A stretch of DNA of 64,000 bases from JANMJD01 sp963828405 (GCA_963828405.1 CAWHEG010000031.1:2356001-2420000); one strand, 5' to 3'; numbered from the stretch's first letter, positions 37,571 through 47,218 are shown. Made by a program: numbers and translations. The notes: a model not told the origin generated them from the letters alone.

Positions 37571-40500
37571 ATGGACCCGGCACTCTGGGAGCGACTGAGG
37601 GATAGCTCCGACGGTGCCGGCGAGGAGATCGAGGCGATCATCCGCCTCGACCGACCCCACGCCGGCGTCGCCGGTCTTCGCATCGTCTCACGATTCGGTC
37701 CCATCGCCACCTGTCGGCTCCCAAAGAGTTCGATCCTCGAAACGCACGACGACGACAACGTCCTCAGCCTCAAAGCCGCACGGGTCCTCGGCCCCGAGCA
37801 GAGACCGTTCGACCCGCTGAGGCACAGACTCCCAACAAGACCCGTTGACGGGGACCGTCGCCGCCCGCCCAACCTCAAGCTCACGGGTGCAGGCGTCGTC
37901 GTCGGTTTCGTCGACTGGGGATGCGACTTCGCCCATGGCAACTTTAGACGGGCCGACGGCTCGACACGTCTGCTCGCACTCTGGGACCAACGCGGGCCAC
38001 AGACGGCGGGCGCACCTCATCCGTACGGCTACGGCGTCCTGCACACTCAACGCCGGATCAACGACGCACTCCACGCCCCAGATCCCTACCGCGCCCTGAG
38101 CTACCACCCAGGCGACGCCGATCGCGACCGATCTGGAGCCCACGGCACCCACGTCATGGACATCGCCATCGGGAACGGCAGAGGCGGCGGCCCGATCGGC
38201 ATCGCCCCTGAGGCCGAAGCGATCTTCGTTCACCTCGCCGATCGGGGGACAAGCGGGCTTGCCAACCTCGGCGACAGCGTTCGGATCCTCGAAGCGATCG
38301 ACCTCATCGCCAGGACCGCCGGACGCAGGCCCTGGGTCATCAACCTAAGCGTCGGGCGCTGCGGCGGCTCTCACGACGGCTGCACCCTTGTGGAGCTCGC
38401 GCTCGACTGGCTCCTCGGTGCAGCGCCGAATCGGTTTTGCGTTCAAAGTGCTGGAAACTATTTCCAAAAAGGGACCCACTCGTTTTTTCAGCTGGCGTCC
38501 GGCGAGGTCAGGTCGCTTACCTTTCTCACCCACGAACGCGATCTGACTCCGAATGAATTCGAGATGTGGTACAGCGGCGACGACGAGATCACAGTCCAAA
38601 TCGAATCGCCCGCCGGCCAGCGGGGCCCGCGCATCCGGCTGGGGGACGACGCCGAGATTCTCCACGACGACCGGCGCGTCGGGCAGCTCTACCACCGCAA
38701 AACTGACCCTCAGAACCAGGATAACCATGTCGACCTGTTCTTGTACCCATGGGCGCCCCCCGGCCGCTGGAGAGTGACCCTCGAGGGCACGAGGATCCGC
38801 AATGGCGCGTTCCACGCCTGGCTCGAACGAGACGAAGCGTGCCCGCACTGTCAAGCCCGCTTCGTCGACGCTGACACGGACAGCTCCTGCACGACGGGCA
38901 CGATCGCCAACGGTCGCCTGCCGCTCGTCGTCGGCGCCTTCGACGCCCACTCACCGACGAGAGAGCTGGGACCCTTCAGCAGCGCCGGGCCGACCCGAGA
39001 CGGCCGGTCCAAACCCGACCTCGTGGGGCCTGGCGTCAACGTCCTCGCCGCTCGGTCCGCGCCGGTAGGCGGCCGTCAAAATCCCGCACCGGTTACTCGA
39101 AAATCCGGGACCAGCATGGCAGCGCCGCACGCCACCGGCGCAGCTGCCTTGTGTCTCGAAGCGGCCACTCGCCCATTGTCAGCACGGGACCTTCGAGCGT
39201 TGTTCATGAGCACTGCTGACCCCCCGTCCACGTACGGAACATGCTCGTTGAGAATCGGAAGCGGCTACCTCAACATATCCAAGTTGGTAGCGGCGCTGAC
39301 CCCAACTGGAGCAATCGGGGCATTTCGTAGATCCAACGGAGCTGAACAGAGTCAGAGGGACAAACAGGAGATCACAATGGCTGATGAAGCGATGGCTGAT
39401 GGGCTTGAAGGCATGCTCACGACCGCGGTAAACCCTGAACGGATCTACCAGGAGATCGTGTATCGACGAGGCGGTCCGCTTCGGAGTTGGATCGACGAGC
39501 GATTCGACCTCGTCGCTCGACCAGGTGAAGCGCCAACGACACCGCCTGAGCGCGGCGACTTGCTTGTGCGCGTTGCACTTGGCGAGCCAGGTCTCGGTCA
39601 TATCTGTGTACTCTCCGACGCGAGGTTGGTCCGGACACGCGCATCGTCCGTCACGCACCAGAGTTCGGAGCGTGCGGGCCCCGGGCTCTACGCGTCAGTG
39701 ATCGAGGGTGGCGTTCGTCCACACTTTCATGCGGACGGTTTCGCGAGGCGGGTCCTCGACTGGAACGGAAGAATGCCGGGCGACCAGTTGCTGCTCCGGC
39801 CCAGGCGTTCCGACGCGTTCGGGCGAGATATGCCGGGGCCGAACGAAGCCACGATCGAAGAGAATGCAGGCGCCGCAGTGGCCGCGGCCGCCCTCGGCTT
39901 TGACGTGTTCAAGAGCGTCGTCGAGGGACAGAAAGAACTCAAGTGGACGAAGTCGGACATGAAGGGGACCAAGTGTCCGCGTAACGACAAGAGCTTCGCT
40001 GAAAGGGGCACCTATCGACTCGCCACACTGAGGTCGAGAATGACCCAAGCGCACTCCAGTCCCCCGCCGACCGACTACGTCGGTGCCGAGTTCGAGATCC
40101 GGTACCGTTTCAACGGCAACTGTGTTCGCGACGTGCAGATCCAGAACATCAGCACCGCCCCGCCCTGGCCGCTCTCGGGCCGCGACATCGTGGTGTACAC
40201 CGACATCGTCGAAGCGTCCCAGTACGAGCGCGGTGACGTGACGGCCATGGAAGTGTCGCTGATTTACAGCTTCACCACGGCTTGGGGCTCGTCGGGTACA
40301 TATACCGAGCGGCTCACGATCTTCGGCAACGGGCGGCCGGCGAAGCGCGAGGGTAAATGGGACAGGCCGGGGTGGCGCCAAGTCCACGACAGCGTACCTG
40401 TCAGCGTGACCCCGGCCGCATACGCCGAGGCAGAGCTCACGCTGTCGACGCCGATGGCCTACCCATCCGACGACGTCAACGACTCCGTGCCCGACACCGC

Positions 40501-42121
40501 GACCCCTGACGGTGCGACCCTGCAGCAGACGAACGGGTACGCGCAGCAATTGCTTGACCGCCACGACGCCAACGAGCTCTTCGAAGCAGAGGAGTACGTC
40601 CGGCACAGCGACATCGGGGTCGGCGATGAGTTCGGCGAGATGGTGTCGGAGATGGAACTCCTCAGTGGCGACACCAACATCGCCGGCGAAGCGGAGCCGG
40701 ACCTGCGCACCGCCCTCAGCCAGCGGCTCTGGCCCCTCGCCGTGCGGCTCATGACGGCGGGAGGCGTGCGCGACGCGAACCGACTAACCGACGTCATCTT
40801 CGCCGCTCAGCATCCAGAGCTGGGCGGTCGGTCGATCCGATCCGACGAGAACGCGCTTGCGTCGGACTGGCTGATGATCCGGGATACGGTTGTGCGTCCC
40901 GCCCTTGCCTCGTCGCCGCTGGACGGCACCCGGCCACTGCTTCTGTCGGAGGAACGACTCCGTGAAGCTTGGTCCGCCTACCGGGGAGCCGCTGGGCGAA
41001 TGGTCAGCCTCGACATCTTCGGCTGGAAGACCCCGGTTAACCCAGAGACCCTCGACGCTTGGCGGGCACTCGAGCGGGCCCTCACCGAGAGCGGCTACCG
41101 CGCCCACCGTGTTTGGGTTTTCGTCGACCGCGAGATCGCAGGTTCGTCCACTTCCTCGTTGCACGCATACGGATTGGCGATCGACATCGACCACGCCAAG
41201 CCGAGGTGCAATGTCAATCGGCGGACACCAGACAGGCGGCTGGTGCGCTTCTCATCGGCGCCGACCAAGGATGAGCGATGCAGAGATGTCGAGCGAGACG
41301 CGGCCGACACCAGCTTCACACCCACACAAGTTGGTGCCGTCGAAGCCATCCGAACCCTCGACGGTCATCAGGTCTTCACCTGGGGTGGCCGCTGGAAGAC
41401 CACCAAGGACACGATGCACTTTCAGATCAACGTGACTCCCGAAGAGCTACGCCGCGGGCTCCAGCCAGACTCATCGTCCAGCCCCGAGCTCGCCACACCA
41501 GTGTCACTGCCGCACGCTTCACCCTCGTTGCCGCCGCTGACTCCCTCCGCTGGGGGCCGGTCGATCGGTGTCGACGCGCTCGACATCGGCGACATCATCG
41601 TCTCGACGACAAAGGCCGCGACGAGCAGGATCGTGCGGGGCGTCACGAACTCTGTTGTGAGTCACGCCGCCTTGTTCGTCGGGAACCCGGATTTCGTGGT
41701 GGAGGCACTTGCGGACGGAGTCGTCATGCACCGTCTTGAGGAGGCCCTCGCGGACGACTCTCTTGCTGTCGCGTTCAGGGTCCCCGGGCTGACCGCCGAG
41801 CAGGCACGGTCGATCCAATACTTCGCCGCGAACCAAGTGGGCAAGAAGTACGACTACGCAGGCGCGCTTGACGCCGTGGTCCCGGACCCCGGCGCTGGCC
41901 TTCTAACCTTCGCCGCCGGCCCTGTTGTCGGCCCTATTGCAGCGCGGTTGTGGCGGAAGGTTGATCTGGGCAAGGGGAGCAGCAAGTTCTTCTGCTCCGA
42001 ACTCGTATACGAGAGCTACCGTCAAGCAGGCCGCCCGCTGACGCGAGCCGGCTCCGACGCGATGCTCCCACAGGACATCGTCGCACTGAACCTGGAGTAC
42101 GTCGGCCACCTGCGCGCCTGA
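37571..42121 (+). CDS. 1516-aa fusion: S8 subtilase, M15 peptidase and YiiX-like papain-fold domain
   Basis: The single intact frame contains an S8 serine peptidase (about 100-590) with triad D115 (VVVGFVDWGCDF), H191 (SGAHGTHVMDIA) and S515 (RKSGTSMAAPHATGAA), plus oxyanion N296 (VQSAGNYF). A CPHC and a further Cys lie in its insert. Residues about 640-750 have ERGDLLVRVALGEPGLGHIC. An M15/VanY-type peptidase follows, with H1198, D1205 (LHAYGLAIDID) and H1283 (MHFQIN). The C-terminus (about 1335-1516) resembles the permuted NlpC/P60-YiiX fold with H1365 (VVSHAALFVG) and C1475 (KFFCSELVYESY). No signal peptide is seen. An internal AGGAG plus ATG at 39377 may give a separate 914-residue product. 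The combination of protease and wall or lipid hydrolases suggests a lytic or effector function. Confidence 0.82.
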   Translation: MDPALWERLRDSSDGAGEEIEAIIRLDRPHAGVAGLRIVSRFGPIATCRLPKSSILETHDDDNVLSLKAARVLGPEQRPFDPLRHRLPTRPVDGDRRRPPNLKLTGAGVVVGFVDWGCDFAHGNFRRADGSTRLLALWDQRGPQTAGAPHPYGYGVLHTQRRINDALHAPDPYRALSYHPGDADRDRSGAHGTHVMDIAIGNGRGGGPIGIAPEAEAIFVHLADRGTSGLANLGDSVRILEAIDLIARTAGRRPWVINLSVGRCGGSHDGCTLVELALDWLLGAAPNRFCVQSAGNYFQKGTHSFFQLASGEVRSLTFLTHERDLTPNEFEMWYSGDDEITVQIESPAGQRGPRIRLGDDAEILHDDRRVGQLYHRKTDPQNQDNHVDLFLYPWAPPGRWRVTLEGTRIRNGAFHAWLERDEACPHCQARFVDADTDSSCTTGTIANGRLPLVVGAFDAHSPTRELGPFSSAGPTRDGRSKPDLVGPGVNVLAARSAPVGGRQNPAPVTRKSGTSMAAPHATGAAALCLEAATRPLSARDLRALFMSTADPPSTYGTCSLRIGSGYLNISKLVAALTPTGAIGAFRRSNGAEQSQRDKQEITMADEAMADGLEGMLTTAVNPERIYQEIVYRRGGPLRSWIDERFDLVARPGEAPTTPPERGDLLVRVALGEPGLGHICVLSDARLVRTRASSVTHQSSERAGPGLYASVIEGGVRPHFHADGFARRVLDWNGRMPGDQLLLRPRRSDAFGRDMPGPNEATIEENAGAAVAAAALGFDVFKSVVEGQKELKWTKSDMKGTKCPRNDKSFAERGTYRLATLRSRMTQAHSSPPPTDYVGAEFEIRYRFNGNCVRDVQIQNISTAPPWPLSGRDIVVYTDIVEASQYERGDVTAMEVSLIYSFTTAWGSSGTYTERLTIFGNGRPAKREGKWDRPGWRQVHDSVPVSVTPAAYAEAELTLSTPMAYPSDDVNDSVPDTATPDGATLQQTNGYAQQLLDRHDANELFEAEEYVRHSDIGVGDEFGEMVSEMELLSGDTNIAGEAEPDLRTALSQRLWPLAVRLMTAGGVRDANRLTDVIFAAQHPELGGRSIRSDENALASDWLMIRDTVVRPALASSPLDGTRPLLLSEERLREAWSAYRGAAGRMVSLDIFGWKTPVNPETLDAWRALERALTESGYRAHRVWVFVDREIAGSSTSSLHAYGLAIDIDHAKPRCNVNRRTPDRRLVRFSSAPTKDERCRDVERDAADTSFTPTQVGAVEAIRTLDGHQVFTWGGRWKTTKDTMHFQINVTPEELRRGLQPDSSSSPELATPVSLPHASPSLPPLTPSAGGRSIGVDALDIGDIIVSTTKAATSRIVRGVTNSVVSHAALFVGNPDFVVEALADGVVMHRLEEALADDSLAVAFRVPGLTAEQARSIQYFAANQVGKKYDYAGALDAVVPDPGAGLLTFAAGPVVGPIAARLWRKVDLGKGSSKFFCSELVYESYRQAGRPLTRAGSDAMLPQDIVALNLEYVGHLRA
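39366..39379 (+). promoter_or_regulatory. Internal ribosome binding site and start inside the peptidase fusion
   Basis: AGGAG at 39366-39370 is six bases before ATG 39377, in frame (codon 603). It falls in a low-complexity junction (SNGAEQSQRDKQEIT, then MADEAMADG) between the S8 domain and the remainder. It looks like the start of a formerly separate gene whose upstream stop was lost, or a second product of the same gene. Confidence 0.55.
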
Positions 42122-42427
42122 CCATCCGCTCACACGCGTCGTTGGATCGCCACTCCTCGCAAAAACCTGTAGTGCACCTGTACTGTATTGCGCCTCGTCG
42201 TCGGGTGGCTGGCCGTCCCGGGAACGGACTGCGAGCGCCGAACCCTGCACGACATCGACATGCGAGAACGCTGTCAACGACCCGCACCAGGCGCCAGAGA
42301 GAGAACGGCCCAATCGAGCGCTCGACAACCGCGAGACGCCGGCCAGTCCCCGTCACAGCGAGTGACGGGTGCTAGCCGTCAGCATCGGTAGCGTGCGCTC
42401 GAGGCCAACCGGACAACATCCGGTATC
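42122..42427. other. Non-coding stretch after the peptidase operon
   Basis: No supportable gene is visible. The sequence leads into the conserved repeat block at 42428. No clear terminator hairpin with a T-run was found directly after the stop. Confidence 0.4.
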
Positions 42428-42622
42428 CACCATCGATCGGCATCGCGAGCACTGCCCGCCACTGGTATCGCTCTGATGAGGGGCGTGAATTCCGCAACGA
42501 ACCGGATCGCGGCGCGGCGGCCTCCGGCGGTCGGTGAGGTCGACGCCCACGTCCGACGCGATGTGTGAGGTGATCTGTGAGGTGATCAATGAGGTCGCTT
42601 CTTCACAGTTCGCCTCATGGAC
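42428..42622 (+). repeat. Long leader repeat B with iterons (copy of 54330-54519)
   Basis: From CACCATCGATCGGCATCGCG to the TGTGAGG units this block is highly similar to 54330-54519. Its 3' part holds the units TGTGAGGTGATC (42564-42575), TGTGAGGTGATC (42576-42587) and AATGAGGTCGCT (42588-42599), in 12-base register. The last unit ends 17 bases before ATG 42617. TTCACAG after the units can pair with TGTGAGG. Confidence 0.8.
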
Positions 42623-43300
42623 GCATACCAACTTCTTCAAGCGGGCCTTGAGCACCCGACGCTTCGTCGCTTGCCGGCAGCCTGGCGGCACCTCCCGACG
42701 ATCTCGGGCTACCGGTCGATCGAGGATCTCCTTGACGGTGTTCGCGACGCAGGCGCGTCTTCGGATCCCCTCATCGCCACGCTGCTGACTGTCGGTAGCG
42801 AGCGTGACCTTGCCGATCGTGTGCTGCTCGTTGGGCTGATGCCGCACGCGATCAGTCGAACGAACGGTCGGCGCGACGCTGTCGATGAGGTCCTCGGCGA
42901 GTTGGCGATTGCCATCGGGGAGGCTCGCACCGGGGTCTGCGAGGTCGGTGTCGAGCGTGTCGGCTTTCGGCTGCTGAACCGGGCGTTGAGCCGGATGCGG
43001 CTTCGGCGTCGAACCAACGGGACGATCGTGTTCCCGTGCGATCCGCAAGCTCCTTGGTTCGACCGGCCCAGTAGCGAGCCGGGACCGGCGGACATCGTGT
43101 CCGGGCGCGCCGACTTCGATGATCTGCGAGACCAGCTGCGCAGTTGCGGCAAGTCGGTACCGAAGGTGACGACCGCGTACGCCACGATGCTGGGCTTCCT
43201 GGAACATCCTCCCACGCCGGCTGACAGCCACAGGCTGCGGTACGCGCGACGGGTGCTTCGCGCTGCGGCGGCCTCTTGCCTGAACGCTGACGCCGCGTGA
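42617..43300 (+). CDS. Iteron-led protein of unknown function (227 aa)
   Basis: The frame starts MDAYQLLQAGLEHPTLRRLP. It is mostly helical, with WRHLPTISGYRSIEDLLDGV, DRVLLVGLMPHAISRTNG and a basic GFRLLNRALSRMRLRRRTNG segment. Its layout is reminiscent of compact DNA-binding or sigma-like regulators, but I cannot assign it. The GTG start of the ankyrin gene overlaps its stop, so the two are coupled. The first codons (ATGGACGCA) recur after leader repeat D at 54.5 kb, where the gene itself is gone. Confidence 0.65.
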   Translation: MDAYQLLQAGLEHPTLRRLPAAWRHLPTISGYRSIEDLLDGVRDAGASSDPLIATLLTVGSERDLADRVLLVGLMPHAISRTNGRRDAVDEVLGELAIAIGEARTGVCEVGVERVGFRLLNRALSRMRLRRRTNGTIVFPCDPQAPWFDRPSSEPGPADIVSGRADFDDLRDQLRSCGKSVPKVTTAYATMLGFLEHPPTPADSHRLRYARRVLRAAAASCLNADAA

Positions 43301-44169
43301 GTGAACCTCGCGATGTTCACGGCCTCTGCGTGGTATTCGTCCGCGAGCTACTCGACGCCGCCCAACGCTGTCCAACGACACGGGGCACCCGCGGGATGGC
43401 TAGCGTCGACAGGGTGCTGCTCGCTGGTGACGATCCGCTGGCGGTCGTCGCGACCGAGGCCGTACAGAGTGGCGATCTCGACCGGTTTCGGGCTCTGCTG
43501 GCCGGGCATTCTGGCCTCGCCCGCGCCGAGATCGGTGACGGCCAACCGGGCGGCATGAGTCGATCGCTGCTCCACGTCGCGACGGATTGGCCCGGTCACT
43601 ATCTGAACAACGTCGCCACCGTGAACCTGCTGGTCGAACACGGGGCCGATGTGAACGTCGGCTTCTCAGGACCGCATGCCGAGACGCCGTTGTACTGGGC
43701 CGCGAGCAGCGACGATGTCGACGTGCTTGACGCAATGCTCGACGCTGGTGCCGACATCGACGCGGCGGGTGCGGTCATCGCGGGCGGTGCACCGATCGCC
43801 GACGCGACTGCGTTCGGTCAGTGGACGGCTGCGCGGCGTCTCGTCGAGCGTGGTGCTCGAACGAACCTGTACGAGTCAGCCGTCATGGGACTTCTCGATC
43901 GAATCGAGCAACACTTTCGAACTCCTGAGCCGCCGACCGCTGAGGACATCGCGAGCGCGTTCTGGGGAGCGTGCGCCGGGGGCCAGCTCGCGACCGCGAA
44001 GTTTCTCGCCGGGCGCGGCGCGGACATCAACTGGGTGTCGAGCTGGGACGGCTTGACGCCCCTGGAAGCCGCATGCCGTACTCGCGACGAGGACGCGAAG
44101 CACGATGTCACGGCGCGTCAATCCGACCGTCAGTTCGCGGGTGTGGTGGCGTGGCTCGAATCCTTGTAG
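43297..44169 (+). CDS. Ankyrin-repeat protein
   Basis: GTG 43297 overlaps the preceding stop; ATG 43396 (MASVDRVLLAGDDPLAVVAT) may be the true start. Repeats are seen as LLHVATDWPGHYLNNVATVN, LLVEHGADVNVGFSGPHAET, LYWAASSDDVDVLDAMLDAG, ADIDAAG and KFLAGRGADINWVSSWDGLT, about four or five units. Ankyrin units bind proteins. As the partner of the unknown iteron-led protein it may act as an immunity or inhibitor component, which is inference. The frame is intact. Confidence 0.82.
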   Translation: MSEPRDVHGLCVVFVRELLDAAQRCPTTRGTRGMASVDRVLLAGDDPLAVVATEAVQSGDLDRFRALLAGHSGLARAEIGDGQPGGMSRSLLHVATDWPGHYLNNVATVNLLVEHGADVNVGFSGPHAETPLYWAASSDDVDVLDAMLDAGADIDAAGAVIAGGAPIADATAFGQWTAARRLVERGARTNLYESAVMGLLDRIEQHFRTPEPPTAEDIASAFWGACAGGQLATAKFLAGRGADINWVSSWDGLTPLEAACRTRDEDAKHDVTARQSDRQFAGVVAWLESL

Positions 44170-44478
44170 CGCGCTACTGGTCGGCGATGCCGTAGCCCGA
44201 TGGCGCAGCGTCGCAGGGAGGTTGCATCAGGTGAACTCGCCACGAGTCATTGCGATGTGCGCGCCGATCCCAGAATCCGGCCTGCGCTCGGCGCCGTTCG
44301 GGTGCGGCCCGAAGTGCGCCACTCCTACCGCGACGCAAGGTAACCGCCGTTTCTGCCTTGTTCGTGGCCGCCAGCGGGCTTGCACCGATCCATTCGCACC
44401 TTGCCATCACAGTCGTGACGGCCTCGCAGCCAGTCGCCGGTGATGCTCGAACTCGCATTTGGCCAGCTCACCTGCGGG
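44170..44478. other. Non-coding stretch before iteron array C
   Basis: About 300 bases without a supportable gene or recognisable repeat. The sequence differs from the region before array A, so only the iterons themselves are shared. Confidence 0.4.
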
Positions 44479-44526
44479 TGTGAGGTAGTCGGTGAGGTGA
44501 TCTGTGAGGTGACCGATGAGGTCGGT
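44479..44526 (+). repeat. Iteron array C: four 12-bp units before the second ArdC-like gene
   Basis: The units are TGTGAGGTAGTC, GGTGAGGTGATC, TGTGAGGTGACC and GATGAGGTCGGT, again exactly 12 bases apart. The last unit ends 17 bases before GTG 44544, the same geometry as array A. Confidence 0.85.
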
Positions 44527-44543
44527 TCGTCATCGTGTGAGGC

Positions 44544-46868
44544 GTGGTGGTGGTTGGTGCGCCGTTCCGATTCGATGAGGATGACCCGCGTCCGATGCTG
44601 CGTCATCTCGACGGCTGGGCACGCCGAACGTTGACGTCGCCGGAGGCGTGGGGTTCGACGCTGGAGCGATGTGGGCAGTGGACGGACTACTCGGCCCGGA
44701 ACCAGGCGCTGCTGGCCTCATACGGGATCGCCGGTTTTGTGGCCGGTGAGTCGATCTGGGCACAGGTTCGATCCACCGAGGGGCGCGGCTGCGCCGTGCG
44801 TGCCGGCGAACACGGCCTGCCGGTACGAGTGCCGATCATCGACGTCTCGGCGGCCGGTACCGACGCTCTGCCTCGGCTCGGCCAGGTCGGCGCAGGGCGG
44901 TCGCACGCGTGGGAGCGGGTGTTCGCGGTCGAGCAGCTGGCTCGCCGTCCCGCGCCGGATGCTCTTGCGTCACTGGTGGTGCCGCGACTGTCAGCGGCGG
45001 AGTGGAATGAGGCGGTACGGGTCGCGTCCGGGCGGGTCGTGGGTCGAATGCCTCGACGAGTCGACGACCCAACGGCGCAACTCGGTGCCCTGGCGGAGCG
45101 GGTTCCACATGGCCCGGGTCGGATGAGGTTGTCAGGGCCGTTGGCGGCGCAGGCCGGATGGCTGGCGGCTGATCGCGTCGGCCTCGCGGCGGGGGCGATG
45201 GCGGCGTTCGATCCGAGAGATCTGGCGGCGCGGGAGAGGTGGCGCACGTTGGTTGATGTCCGTCACGCCGCAGGGTTGCTCGTTGCAGGGATGTCGCACG
45301 CGGTTGGCGTCGATCTGTCGGCGTCGCCTTTGCCGCGCCACGAACTCGTCGACGATCGAACGGTTGCAGCCGGGCGGCGGAACTATCTGGCTCCTGCCGA
45401 CCTGCGTGATTTGCCGATCGGGGTGTGGGTCGAGGCGGGGCCGTACAGCCGGTCGGAGTGGCTCGCCCGGGGCATCGCTGGAGCCGCTGGTGTCGCCGGG
45501 TTCCAGCGGGTCAACGATCGCTCCTACCTTGCCGTCTACGAGACGAATGCCGGGGCGATGTGGCGACTCGAGACCACCGGCCGCGGCGCTTACGCCGGGC
45601 TTGTGCACGAAGGTACCGCCGACACGCTGGACGCAGCGCATGGCGCGGCACGCGTAGCGCTTCGGGACAGGTTTCCTGAGATCGCGGCCTCGCTCGACCA
45701 TCAGTCGAACGGTCGGGTGGTGTCGATTGAGCGCGGATGGCGGCCGTTGCCCGATGGTCGAGATGAACGTACCGAGCACCGGCGGCTCGACGATCGAGTC
45801 ACAGCGGTCGTGGCGCCTGGACCGGGCGGCCAATGGCAGACCTGGGCCACGGTCGACGGGACACTGCGTCAAGGAGCGCTCGCACCTGATGCCGAGGCGG
45901 CCCGAGAGGTCGCCGATGGCCTCGCCCGCTCCGCGCTCATCGAACTCGCGACGTTCACGCCGGACCGCGCGAACCGGCTCGTCGCCGACGCAGCCAACGA
46001 TGGGACCTGGACCCGAGAGCTGCTCATCGGCGCAGTTGGACACCGACTCACACCCGACGACCGCACCATGCTCGCTACTTCAACCGAACCGGCCGAACTC
46101 GTCGCGATGATGCAAGCGAGCGGAGTCCTCGCTCCCGACACTCTGCTCGCGGTCCTGCACGCTGAGCACGTCGACGGTGACGCCGTGGTCGGCCTGCTCG
46201 CCGACATCGGCTTACCGGCGGGAGAGGCGATTCGGAGCGTTCACGACCGCTGGGGTATGGGTCGGCTCGACGTTGCAGAGGCAATCGGGGCGACGGTCGA
46301 TGACCTGCGCGCAGCGGGGTGCTCACAAGTCGAGTTGCTCGCTGCGGCACCACGCCAAACGTTGCGTGCGCTCGATGCGCGTGAATCCACCTGGCAACAG
46401 ATCGCACCCGTGCTACTCGCTGCGGGTTACACCCCGAGCGAAGCCGTCGCGCACCTCGCAGCCCACGCGCCGACTCCGGAAGCGTTCGCAGCTGGCACGA
46501 CTGAGATCGTGGCCAAACCTGTGGTCGCCTTCGCCGCCGCCGGACGACGAGCCGGACCGGAAGACCTCACCACGCTTTCTGAGCGTTACGGACTCGACCC
46601 CTCCGGAACCGCAGCAGTCCTCGCAGCGGCATCCGTTCCGATCGACACATCGCTTGAAGTCCTGCTGGCGCGGTGCGATCACGACCTCGACCAGACCTTC
46701 GACCTCGCCGCCGCTGCACTCGGCGTCGGCGAGGACTACCTCTGCTCCGTGCTCGGCATAGACGGAGGACCAACCGCACATCCAGCTCACGCGCTGGAGA
46801 TCAACGACGAGTCGGCGCTCGCCTGGGATGCCGAGCCGGCAAATGCCGGGACCGGAGTGGATCTGTGA
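44544..46868 (+). CDS. ArdC-like ssDNA-binding/antirestriction protein, copy B (774 aa)
   Basis: It is colinear with copy A (14395-16719) over the full 774 residues, without an indel visible in the segments I compared. The ArdC-like N-terminus reads TLERCGQWTDYSARNQALLA, then ESIWAQVRSTEGRGC and HGLPVRVPIID. The long C-terminal region shares RWRTLVDVRHAAGLLVAG and GFQRVNDRSYLAVYET. Both copies keep their frames, so both are under selection or recently duplicated. GTG codons at 44544-44552 offer three possible starts. The downstream gene overlaps by four bases. Its position at the head of the FtsK-like operon ties anti-restriction or ssDNA handling to that operon. Confidence 0.6.
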   Translation: MVVVGAPFRFDEDDPRPMLRHLDGWARRTLTSPEAWGSTLERCGQWTDYSARNQALLASYGIAGFVAGESIWAQVRSTEGRGCAVRAGEHGLPVRVPIIDVSAAGTDALPRLGQVGAGRSHAWERVFAVEQLARRPAPDALASLVVPRLSAAEWNEAVRVASGRVVGRMPRRVDDPTAQLGALAERVPHGPGRMRLSGPLAAQAGWLAADRVGLAAGAMAAFDPRDLAARERWRTLVDVRHAAGLLVAGMSHAVGVDLSASPLPRHELVDDRTVAAGRRNYLAPADLRDLPIGVWVEAGPYSRSEWLARGIAGAAGVAGFQRVNDRSYLAVYETNAGAMWRLETTGRGAYAGLVHEGTADTLDAAHGAARVALRDRFPEIAASLDHQSNGRVVSIERGWRPLPDGRDERTEHRRLDDRVTAVVAPGPGGQWQTWATVDGTLRQGALAPDAEAAREVADGLARSALIELATFTPDRANRLVADAANDGTWTRELLIGAVGHRLTPDDRTMLATSTEPAELVAMMQASGVLAPDTLLAVLHAEHVDGDAVVGLLADIGLPAGEAIRSVHDRWGMGRLDVAEAIGATVDDLRAAGCSQVELLAAAPRQTLRALDARESTWQQIAPVLLAAGYTPSEAVAHLAAHAPTPEAFAAGTTEIVAKPVVAFAAAGRRAGPEDLTTLSERYGLDPSGTAAVLAAASVPIDTSLEVLLARCDHDLDQTFDLAAAALGVGEDYLCSVLGIDGGPTAHPAHALEINDESALAWDAEPANAGTGVDL

Positions 46869-47218
46869 ACGAGACCGACCTGTGGCGCCAACTGTGCAGC
46901 GCCGTCGACTATGTCGCTGCGGTCGCTCGACCGGATCTGACCGTGCCCGCCGCCATCGAAGAAGCCTTGCGCTGGTGGATCGCCGAGCACGTCGACCCGA
47001 CCGACGGCGACGCCGATGAAGCCGAACGACCGCTCCCATGGGCCGACCCCGACCCACTACGTACGACCCTCGAACGGTTGCTCACGTCCGTCCCGGGCGT
47101 AGGTCTTCCCGGCGGCCATCCCATTGGCGAGTCCATTGAGTCTGCGATCGGTTCCTGGCTGTCAACGATCGCCGACGGCTTCAATGACGGTCAGCCCTTT
47201 CGCGAAGGGCGACAATGA
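46865..47218 (+). CDS. Small partner protein of ArdC-like copy B (117 aa)
   Basis: GTG 46865 overlaps the preceding TGA (GTGA). It is homologous to 16716-17060, sharing LWRQLCSAVDYVAAVARPDL, EALRWWIAEHVDPTD and PLPWADPDPLRTTLERLLTS. It is helical and acidic, without a membrane segment. Its stop overlaps the next ATG, so it is the second gene of a coupled operon. Function is unknown. Confidence 0.72.
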   Translation: MNETDLWRQLCSAVDYVAAVARPDLTVPAAIEEALRWWIAEHVDPTDGDADEAERPLPWADPDPLRTTLERLLTSVPGVGLPGGHPIGESIESAIGSWLSTIADGFNDGQPFREGRQ

